DNA of 64,000 bases from Halobacillus halophilus DSM 2266 (lineage in GTDB: Bacteria > Bacillota > Bacilli > Bacillales > Halobacillaceae): NCBI RefSeq assembly GCF_000284515.1, contig NC_017668.1:3534001-3598000 (forward strand), given 5' to 3'. How positions within the stretch are numbered: position 1 is the stretch's first letter; every line of letters begins with the position of its first letter. The position numbers and the translations under genes were made by a program. The notes below the pieces were generated by a model. That model was not told the origin of the DNA. It searched no databases and saw only the letters and a program-made list of their open reading frames with translations. This document shows positions 58,313 to 64,000 of the stretch, piece by piece.

Positions 58313-59155
58313 ATGAAAAACATACATCCGTTATTACAACCTCAAAAATATCGCTTCATGGACCAAAGTAATTTAGGGCCCTCCTTTTCCGCCCTTCAGT
58401 CCTTTGCCATAGATGATGCTTTATCGATGTCGGTAGGAGAAGGAATGAGTCCGACTGCGGCAAGGCTTTGGGTTCATCATAACACAGTGGTTCTCGGAAT
58501 CCCTGATGCTCGACTGCCTTACATTAAGGATGGAATTGACTATCTGAAAACGGAAGGATACCGGGTCATTGTAAGAAATTCAGGGGGTCTCGCCGTTGTA
58601 TTAGACGAAGGTGTTCTGAATTTATCATTTATATTCCCGGACTCTAAAGAAGTGAACATTCACGATGGCTATGAAGCTATGGTTTCGTTTACTCAACTGC
58701 TGTTTGAAGACCTAACCGATCAAATTGAAGCCTATGAAATTACACGTTCCTATTGTCCAGGTACTTATGATTTAAGTATCGGCGGTCAAAAGTTCGCTGG
58801 AATTTCCCAGCGCCGGGTCAAAAATGGCTCGGCCGTCCAAATTTATCTGGATGTCACCGGAAGTGGTGCTGAACGAGCCCGGCTTTTAAAACAATTCTAT
58901 GAAATTGGGAAGCGTGAAGAGGAAACACGCTTCACCTATCCCGTCATTGATCCTAAGGTTATGGCTTCTCTCAATGAACTGTTAGACACCCGCCTCAGTG
59001 TATCTGACGTACGCGATCGGATCCTTAAAAAAATCTACGAGCTATCTGGTGAAGTCACCGTTGATCCCCTGGAAGGTCAAGAGATTGAATGGTTTAACAA
59101 ACGGCTGGAACAGATGATCCAGCGGAATGAAAAAGCGCTTGAAAACCTTACCTAA
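58313..59155 (+). CDS. lipL: Octanoyl-[GcvH]:protein N-octanoyltransferase LipL
   Basis: Moves octanoyl groups from GcvH to the E2 subunits of 2-oxoacid dehydrogenases in lipoate synthesis. 280 residues from the ATG at 58313, 9 bases after AAGGAG. The catalytic Cys148 lies in RSYCPGTYDLSIGGQKFAGI, with Lys160 conserved; RNSGGLAVVLDEGVLNLSF is the RRxxGG-like ligand loop. The LplA/LipB fold length and position beside pta match B. subtilis ywfL. Confidence 0.94.
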   Translation: MKNIHPLLQPQKYRFMDQSNLGPSFSALQSFAIDDALSMSVGEGMSPTAARLWVHHNTVVLGIPDARLPYIKDGIDYLKTEGYRVIVRNSGGLAVVLDEGVLNLSFIFPDSKEVNIHDGYEAMVSFTQLLFEDLTDQIEAYEITRSYCPGTYDLSIGGQKFAGISQRRVKNGSAVQIYLDVTGSGAERARLLKQFYEIGKREEETRFTYPVIDPKVMASLNELLDTRLSVSDVRDRILKKIYELSGEVTVDPLEGQEIEWFNKRLEQMIQRNEKALENLT

Positions 59156-59171
59156 GGGGATCGGGCGCTTT
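59132..59171 (+). terminator. Terminator overlapping the lipL end
   Basis: AAAGCGC inside the last codons pairs with GCGCTTT past the stop, followed by CTTTTT. The stem is short with a long loop. Confidence 0.5.
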
Positions 59172-59319
59172 CTTTTTGCACAGGTACACCCTGCTCCCTT
59201 ACTTGAAGGGGGTATTCAATTAAACTTTATAAGTAAGAACTTAAGCCTATTAAAAGTCTCTGGTAATCAATGGTGTACCTTTTTATAGCATGCTTATTAA
59301 GCTAAAGGGCCGTATAGTT

Positions 59320-59830
59320 GAAGACTCAGTTTCGAGATAAATTGGGTCCGTTACGTAAGATGGATAAGGGTTGGTGGGGAAATAACTCGCTTTCCTATGG
59401 GGGAACGGTGAGCTTCCTCGCTCGTTTCACTCCCTGCGGGATCTCACCTAGTCCCTTCTCCCATGGGAGTCTCGCCATTTCCCCACCAACCCAGCCATGG
59501 GTGAATAACGGACCCTGTTATAAGAGAATGCTCTTCATTCTTAACGGGACCTAAATGTTTATATGAGAGGCTATTTGACATCGCTATAGCATGAAAATAG
59601 CCTCATAATCACTTGCTTTTTATCATTAAGCAGACGATGTCTTAAGTGGTCTCGAGCTCCATATATCGCAAGGTCCGGAGGGGGACGATGGAGACTCCTG
59701 TGGGATGAACATGATCGGTGAGATCCCGCAAGGGCTGTTAAGCCCGAGGAAGCTCAGCACATGCCCGCGGAAAGCGAAATCGTCCCCCGGAGGACCTTCC
59801 GCTCCTCCAATGTCTCGAAACTGAGTCTTC
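59320..59830. repeat. Mosaic inverted-repeat element, copy D (511 bp)
   Basis: Bounded by GAAGACTCAGTTTCGAGATA and TGTCTCGAAACTGAGTCTTC. Same two-palindrome layout as copy B, with intact CTCCCATGGGAGTC centre and intact second palindrome GAGACTCCTGTGGGATG. The match to copy B extends outward beyond these ends on one side (AAAGCTCCCGTTTGTT-type flank). Confidence 0.85.
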
Positions 59831-59891
59831 AACAAACGGGAGCTTTACTGTAAGAATATTACTGCCAATCAATAAAACCATACATAAAAAA

Positions 59892-59916
59892 AAGCCAGCG
59901 ATTAAATCGCTGGCTT
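59892..59916 (-). terminator. Terminator after pta
   Basis: AAGCCAGCGATT and AATCGCTGGCTT form a near-perfect stem; TTTTTTTAT follows on the minus strand. It lies about 10 bp past the pta stop. Confidence 0.85.
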
Positions 59917-59926
59917 CTTCTGCTTA

Positions 59927-60898
59927 TTATAGTGATTGAGCAGCAGTAATGATCGCAAGTTTGTACACATCATCAGCATTACAACCTCTTGAAAGATCGT
60001 TAACCGGCTGGTTCAAGCCTTGCAATACAGGACCTACGGCATCGAAATTACCAAGACGCTGAGCGATTTTGTAACCAATGTTACCCGCTTCAAGACTTGG
60101 GAAAATAAACGTGTTCGCTTCTCCTTTAAGCGGAGAGTCCGGTGCTTTTTTCTCAGCCACAGAAGGAACAAAGGCTGCATCGAACTGGAATTCTCCATCG
60201 ATTACAAGATTAGAATTCTGCTCTTTAGCAAGTCCTAAAGCTTCCGTTACTTTTTCTGTTTCTGGAGATTTTGCTGAGCCTCTAGTAGAGAAGCTGAGCA
60301 TAGCAACTCTCGGGTCGATGTCAAACAGCTTTGCCGTGTCGGCACTAGCCAAAGCAATTTCAGCCAAATCCTGACTATCAGGGTTAATGTTAATCGCACA
60401 ATCAGCGAAAACATACTTCTCTTCATCACGTACCATTACGAATACACCTGACGTCTTCTTAATTCCAGGCTTTGTTTTAATGATCTGAAGAGCAGGTCTT
60501 ACGGTATCTGCTGTGGAATGAGCAGCACCACTTACAAGACCATCGGCTTTGCCCATGTAAACAAGCATTGTACCAAAGTAGTTTTCATCCTGCAGGATCT
60601 CTCGTGCTTTCTCTTCAGTGGCTTTTCCTTTACGGCGCTCCACGAAATTGGCCACCATTTCATCAAAAGCATCATAATTGGCAGGATCCAGAATTTCAGC
60701 AGAAGAAATATCCACTCCAACCTCAGATGCCTTCTGTTTTACTTTTTCTTCATTTCCGACTAGTACAGGTGTCAGTAAATCTTCTGTACCAAGCTGACTG
60801 ACAGCTGTTAAAATACGTTCGTCCAAACCTTCCGGAAACACGACCTTCTTGCCTTGTCCGTTTATCTTAGATCTCAATGTATCAAATAGGTTGCTCAT
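59927..60898 (-). CDS. pta: Phosphate acetyltransferase
   Basis: Converts acetyl-CoA and phosphate to acetyl phosphate for acetate overflow. 323 residues from the ATG at 60898 (MSNLFDTLRSKI), after GGAGGG. Typical segments: GKKVVFPEGLDERILTAV, DGLVSGAAHSTADTVRPALQ, MLSFSTRGSAKSPETEKV and PVNDLSRGCNADDVY at the C terminus. A longer in-frame ORF upstream has no ribosome site and is rejected. Confidence 0.96.
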   Translation of the reverse strand: MSNLFDTLRSKINGQGKKVVFPEGLDERILTAVSQLGTEDLLTPVLVGNEEKVKQKASEVGVDISSAEILDPANYDAFDEMVANFVERRKGKATEEKAREILQDENYFGTMLVYMGKADGLVSGAAHSTADTVRPALQIIKTKPGIKKTSGVFVMVRDEEKYVFADCAININPDSQDLAEIALASADTAKLFDIDPRVAMLSFSTRGSAKSPETEKVTEALGLAKEQNSNLVIDGEFQFDAAFVPSVAEKKAPDSPLKGEANTFIFPSLEAGNIGYKIAQRLGNFDAVGPVLQGLNQPVNDLSRGCNADDVYKLAIITAAQSL

Positions 60899-60980
60899 AT
60901 TGAACCCTCCAATTTTCATTTCTGTTATACATGATAAAAGGTTTTGTGTATAAATGAAAGTCATTCCTATCGATTTTTAC

Positions 60981-60997
60981 AATGAAGCGATTTCATT
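60981..60997. promoter_or_regulatory. Imperfect cre-like palindrome upstream of pta
   Basis: Minus strand AATGAAATCGCTTCATT: the left half fits TGWAANCGNT of the CcpA site, but one base is missing before the final CA. It lies about 85-100 bp upstream of the pta start. B. subtilis pta is activated by CcpA from an upstream cre. Tentative. Confidence 0.3.
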
Positions 60998-61176
60998 ATC
61001 ATTACCCTCTATTACCTGACCATATACGTTCAAATTGCTTCTATTTCTTCTTTCCCTATCCTTATCCTTTCACTATATGTTCAAAGTCATTCCCATGATG
61101 TAACGAAGCAACTGTGTTATATTGAGAAAGGAAGTTTTCAATAAATAAAACAAATCATAAAGGAGCGATCGATACC

Positions 61177-61914
61177 ATGCCAGAAGCAGTAGTAACCATG
61201 GATGGATGGTATTGCCTGCACGATTTCCGTTCAATTGACTGGACCTCTTGGAAATATGCCTCGAGTGAAGAACGCGAGCAGGCCATTCACGAATTCCAAC
61301 AGATGATTTCCAATTGGGAAGATACCGAAAAAAGTAAACAGGGCAGCCATGCTCTCTACACCATCATGGGACAAAAAGCTGATTTCATGATGATGATCTT
61401 ACGTCCAACGATGGAAGAATTAAATGAAATCGAAACAGCTTTCAACAAAACGAAGCTCGCCGAGTTTACCACCCCTGCCTATTCTTATGTATCAGTTGTG
61501 GAACTCTCTAACTACATGGGAAATGCGAATGAAGAGGACCCTGAAATTCAGGCGCGATTAAAACCAACCCTTCCGAAGTGGAATCATATCTGCTTCTATC
61601 CAATGGACAAGCGCCGCCAGGGCAACGATAACTGGTACGTACTTGAAAAAGACGAACGTGCTAAACTTATGTACGCACACGGAATGACCGGACGCCAGTA
61701 TGCTGGCAAGATTCGCCAAATCATCACCGGCTCCATCGGCTTTGATGACTGGGAATGGGGCGTTACTCTATTCGCTCACGATGTACTCCAGTTCAAAAAG
61801 CTTGTGTATGAAATGCGTTTTGATGAGGTTACGTCCCGTTATGGCGATTTCGGTTCCTTCTATATTGGCAACCTGCTTAAACCGGATGCTGTTCCTCAAT
61901 TCTTACATGTATAA
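61177..61914 (+). CDS. hemQ: Coproheme decarboxylase / HemQ (YwfI)
   Basis: Last enzyme of the coproporphyrin-dependent haem pathway of Gram-positive bacteria, decarboxylating coproheme to haem b. 245 residues. Opening [18 protein letters not shown], then [18 protein letters not shown] with probable catalytic Tyr141, [15 protein letters not shown] with probable proximal His168, and [26 protein letters not shown] precedes the ATG. The position after pta matches B. subtilis ywfI. Confidence 0.95.
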   Translation: MPEAVVTMDGWYCLHDFRSIDWTSWKYASSEEREQAIHEFQQMISNWEDTEKSKQGSHALYTIMGQKADFMMMILRPTMEELNEIETAFNKTKLAEFTTPAYSYVSVVELSNYMGNANEEDPEIQARLKPTLPKWNHICFYPMDKRRQGNDNWYVLEKDERAKLMYAHGMTGRQYAGKIRQIITGSIGFDDWEWGVTLFAHDVLQFKKLVYEMRFDEVTSRYGDFGSFYIGNLLKPDAVPQFLHV

Positions 61915-61921
61915 CTCTACA

Positions 61922-61952
61922 AAAGACTCTGCCCTGTTAAGGCGGAGTCTTT
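61922..61952 (+). terminator. Terminator after hemQ
   Basis: AAAGACTCTGCC and GGCGGAGTCTTT form an 11-12-bp stem with one G-T pair and a 7-base loop, followed by TTTT. Confidence 0.9.
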
Positions 61953-61998
61953 TTTTATTTCAGTTAAAAATCCTATTAACTTTCATTAAACACCCCCC

Positions 61999-62053
61999 AA
62001 AACCTTCCACCTCAGGTCACCCATAATTTGGATGACCTGAGGTGGAAGGTTTT
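61999..62053. repeat. Hairpin repeat copy 2
   Basis: Nearly the same dyad as at 4352-4400: arms with CTTCCACCTCAGGTCA and TGACCTGAGGTGGAAG, one mismatch (C at 62020), loop of 7 bases, and outer AAACC/GGTTT pairs. It is followed by TTTTT on the plus strand and lies upstream of the cwlJ promoter. Confidence 0.75.
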
Positions 62054-62087
62054 TCTGCAATACAGCAGGAGGCTTGATATTTTATTC

Positions 62088-62115
62088 ATATCATCATGGT
62101 GGACTTACATATAGT
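62088..62115 (+). promoter_or_regulatory. Sigma-E promoter candidate for cwlJ-gerQ
   Basis: TTCATATC around ATA (62088-62090), 17-base spacer, CATATAGT (62108-62115), a full match to CATAnnnT. It lies about 45 bp upstream of the cwlJ start. B. subtilis cwlJ-gerQ is expressed in the mother cell under sigma-E. Confidence 0.7.
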
Positions 62116-62158
62116 GTTAAAGAGCAATAACATGTCTGTATTAAAGCGAGGTGACAGC

Positions 62159-62581
62159 GTGGCTGTTATTCCTTACAACGAAGCGGACGTTAAGCTTCTT
62201 GGAAGACTCATGCGTGCAGAAGCAGAGGGTGATGGGCAACTGGGTATGCTTATGGTCGGGAACACGGGTGTTAATCGTGTACGGGGGGACTGTATTGATT
62301 TCACAGATATTGATTCGATCAGGCAGATGGTCTATCAAAGTCCAGGAGGCTTTGAAGCAACACAAAAAGGATACTTTTACCAGCGATCCCGCGAAAAGGA
62401 CCGAAGGCTGGCAAGGAAAGTTATTAATGGCAAGCGGTATCATCCGGCCAGCAACTCTCTCTGGTTCTTCATGCCTGGAGGCAGCTGCCCGGCCCAGTGG
62501 TTTGGTCAATGGAATACAGGAAGGTTCAAATCCCACTGTTTTTATTCTCCTACTAGGTCTGCTTGTCCAAGTGTGTACTAA
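62159..62581 (+). CDS. cwlJ: Spore cortex-lytic hydrolase CwlJ
   Basis: Cortex-lytic enzyme used in germination, stored in the coat. 140 residues from the GTG at 62159, after GAGGTGA. Hydrolase_2 (SleB/CwlJ) domain only, no peptidoglycan-binding domain: ARVLAR-type core reads LLGRLMRAEAEGDGQLGMLM (catalytic Glu), VGNTGVNRVRGDC, FEATQKGYFYQR, SNSLWFFMPGGSCPAQWF and RFKSHCFYSPT. It is followed by gerQ, which is needed for its coat localisation. Confidence 0.95.
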   Translation: MAVIPYNEADVKLLGRLMRAEAEGDGQLGMLMVGNTGVNRVRGDCIDFTDIDSIRQMVYQSPGGFEATQKGYFYQRSREKDRRLARKVINGKRYHPASNSLWFFMPGGSCPAQWFGQWNTGRFKSHCFYSPTRSACPSVY

Positions 62582-62602
62582 TTTATTGAAGGAGTGAGTG
62601 AA

Positions 62603-63115
62603 TTGGCTCAGAAAAAACCATCTATGGGAGGCGCCCAGCAAGGGCAGCAGCAAATGTATAATCAACCCACCTCCCCTTATTACGCGAGTAATCCATATAT
62701 GTATTATTATCCAAGCGCTCCAGCTTCCAATCAGGGACAGGGAGGTTTTCCACCTGCATATAGTGGTGGCGGGCAGGTGCCTCAAATGCCTCAGGGACAG
62801 TCTGGCGGTATAAATCCACCTAATATGCTTCCCACAGAACAATCGTATATTGAAAACATTTTACGATTAAACGCCGGAAAGACCGCTACCGTGTACATGA
62901 CATTCGAAAATAACGATCAGTGGAATGCCAAAGTTTTTAAAGGCATTATCGAAGCTGCCGGTAGGGACCATATCATTTTAAGTGATCCTGAAACAGGAAA
63001 ACGTTATTTACTGCTGATGATCTATCTTGACTATATTACCTTTGATGAAGAAATTAATTATAGCTATCCGTTCAACGGTGGAGGATCAGGTTTCGCTCAG
63101 TACCAGCCAAGATAA
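62603..63115 (+). CDS. gerQ: Spore coat protein GerQ
   Basis: Inner coat protein required for CwlJ retention and cross-linked by transglutaminase Tgl. 170 residues from the TTG at 62603, 8 bases after AAGGAG; the GTG at 62594 is only 3 bases from that site. Low-complexity N terminus with AQKKPSM (Lys4 and Lys5, like the Tgl-target lysines of B. subtilis) and many Gln, Pro, Gly and Tyr; the conserved C-terminal domain is MLPTEQSYIENILRLNAGKT and LLLMIYLDYITFDEEINY. Confidence 0.94.
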   Translation: MAQKKPSMGGAQQGQQQMYNQPTSPYYASNPYMYYYPSAPASNQGQGGFPPAYSGGGQVPQMPQGQSGGINPPNMLPTEQSYIENILRLNAGKTATVYMTFENNDQWNAKVFKGIIEAAGRDHIILSDPETGKRYLLLMIYLDYITFDEEINYSYPFNGGGSGFAQYQPR

Positions 63116-63134
63116 TCAGTTCGAACTCATAAAA

Positions 63135-63162
63135 AAACTCGCTAAAATCAGTTAGCGAGTTT
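63135..63162 (+). terminator. Terminator after gerQ
   Basis: AAACTCGCTAA and TTAGCGAGTTT form a perfect 11-bp stem with a 6-base loop, followed by TTCTCC. Confidence 0.85.
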
Positions 63163-63191
63163 TTCTCCTATTAATAGAAAAGGGTGAACCC

Positions 63192-63440
63192 ATGAGACAT
63201 CCTTATGAAAATTTTTATAAAGCCCAATTAGGAGCACTGGCATTAGCTGTGCTGTTAGCCGTTCTCGGGCTCTTTAAACTAGATCACCAGTGGATTATTC
63301 TGCTCATGTTTTATGTCTTGGCCGCAAGCTTTTTATTTGAAGCTTTAATTGAACTGAAAACCCAGAATATGCTCAACGCGATCATCCAACTTCTCCACGT
63401 GTTAATTATTTTCTTATTTACTACTATTCTTTATTTTTAA
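63192..63440 (+). CDS. Small integral membrane protein
   Basis: 82 residues with three hydrophobic helices: LGALALAVLLAVLGLF, WIILLMFYVLAASFLFEAL and MLNAIIQLLHVLIIFLFTTI. An AAAAGGGTGA site precedes the ATG. Convergent with ywdK; the two ORFs overlap by 4 bp at their ends. I do not recognise the family. Confidence 0.75.
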   Translation: MRHPYENFYKAQLGALALAVLLAVLGLFKLDHQWIILLMFYVLAASFLFEALIELKTQNMLNAIIQLLHVLIIFLFTTILYF

Positions 63441-63808
63441 AGGTGTTTAATAACCGCATAACCAAGCAGAATCCAGCCGATTAAAAAGGATAGACCTCCG
63501 AGCGGGGTAATCATAGCAAACGTTTTAATACCTGTAGGCGCATAGATATAAAGACTTCCCGAGAAGAGAATAATGCCTGCTACGAAGAACCACCCTGCTC
63601 CCGTCATCAATCCGGTCTGGATTTTGCTCATTAATAAGGCGGTCACAAATAAAGCCATTGTATGGAACATTTGATAATTAACCGCTTTCCCCCATTGATC
63701 CAAGCCTTTTTCAGACACTTTCCCTTCTAGTCCATGTGCCCCAAAAGCTCCAAGAGCAACCGAAAGAAAGCCATTAATAACCGCTACAATTAAAATAAGT
63801 TTCATCAT
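63437..63808 (-). CDS. ywdK: DUF423 membrane protein YwdK
   Basis: 123 residues with four membrane helices. The DUF423 opening is clear: GFLSVALGAFGAHGLEGKVS and VNYQMFHTMALFVTALL, then GGLSFLIGWILLGYAVIK. Function unknown. GGAGGAGG sits just upstream; the second ATG at 63805 is equally possible. Next to ywdI as in B. subtilis. Confidence 0.9.
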   Translation of the reverse strand: MMKLILIVAVINGFLSVALGAFGAHGLEGKVSEKGLDQWGKAVNYQMFHTMALFVTALLMSKIQTGLMTGAGWFFVAGIILFSGSLYIYAPTGIKTFAMITPLGGLSFLIGWILLGYAVIKHL

Positions 63809-63818
63809 TTACCTCCTC

Positions 63819-64000
63819 CTAAAAATCGAAAATTGATGACCCGTTAGCATCATCATCCTCCAGCCGATTTTCTTCTTTCTTTGGTTTAGAGTCTGGAGTT
63901 TTATCGGCCCCCATCATCTGCCGTATTTCATCTGCCGTCGGTTCATGCATCTTTTGACTTCCTTGTTTAGAAGAGGTCGTGTCTTCCTGCCCCTGTTCTA
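63819..64000 (-). CDS. YwdI/DUF5327-like protein (5' part outside window)
   Basis: About 60 C-terminal residues of a protein whose start lies beyond the right edge. It reads EQGQEDTTSSKQGSQ, then MHEPTADEIRQMMGADKT, then PKKEENRLEDDD and ends GSSIFDF. It is polar and low in complexity, with a short acidic hydrophobic C-terminal end. Position 11 bp upstream of ywdK and the terminal motif suggest YwdI; the family call is by context. Confidence 0.6.
   Translation of the reverse strand, partial: EQGQEDTTSSKQGSQKMHEPTADEIRQMMGADKTPDSKPKKEENRLEDDDANGSSIFDF

Noticed and set aside
62141-62842. Long minus-strand frame across cwlJ and gerQ
   Set aside because: Antisense to two well-conserved spore genes with matching promoter and terminator on the plus strand.

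Overview
The window looks like a chromosomal segment of an endospore-forming, low-GC Gram-positive bacterium of the Bacillaceae, most likely a moderately halophilic relative such as Halobacillus (inference from protein style, gene order and repeat families; no 16S gene is present). Gene order follows the Bacillus subtilis ywl-ywk-ywj-ywi-ywh-ywg-ywf-ywd region almost gene for gene, and nearly everything lies on the minus strand. Sporulation genes (spo0F, spoIIR, pbpG, cwlJ, gerQ) confirm a spore-former.

Layout. 1-4.1 kb: 5' part of the ATP synthase operon (atpZ-I-B-E-F-H-A). 4.4-6.6 kb: a Vpr-like secreted subtilisin. 6.7-11.1 kb: mnaA, upp, glyA, ywlG, rpiB. 11.4-17.7 kb: ywlE, mntP, tsaC/ywlC, a DnaA-box cluster, a ywlB-position ORF, spoIIR, prmC, prfA and a lipoprotein. 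17.8-22.4 kb: small proteins, a DUF2294 protein, tdk, zinc-free L31 and rho. 22.8-23.0 kb: a decayed glpX. 23.0-30.2 kb: murA, tal, fbaA, spo0F, a mosaic repeat, pyrG with its attenuator, and rpoE. 30.7-42.6 kb: a fatty/branched acid catabolism block (icmF, tetR, meaB, two acyl-CoA dehydrogenases, hbd, thiolase, fadF). 42.8-51.6 kb: clsB, a XapX protein, argS, ywiB, speB, speE, pbpG. 51.8-64 kb: a yolD-like gene, ywhD, a fused orphan permease, ywgA, ywfO, lipL, pta, chdC, cwlJ, gerQ, ywdK and partial ywdI.

How the genes work together. The catabolic block should carry acyl-CoAs through beta-oxidation and pass electrons to the FadF Fe-S protein. IcmF interconverts isobutyryl-CoA and butyryl-CoA and so links branched-chain catabolism to the same pathway. 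A TetR regulator sits inside the block, and matching palindromes lie in the fadF promoter and upstream of the thiolase gene.

Most notable signals: (i) a cluster of DnaA boxes at the ywlC-ywlB junction; (ii) a frameshifted, N-terminally deleted glpX at its syntenic position; (iii) four copies of a mosaic inverted-repeat element (497-903 bp) with no transposase, in which other repeats are nested with empty and filled sites both visible here; (iv) a CTP-type pyrG attenuator with a GGGC start; (v) a fused OppB-OppC-like permease with no ATPase or binding protein nearby; (vi) promoter matches for sigma-H, sigma-F, forespore sigma-G/F and sigma-E upstream of the expected sporulation genes. No tRNA, rRNA, CRISPR, prophage or transposase gene was seen.
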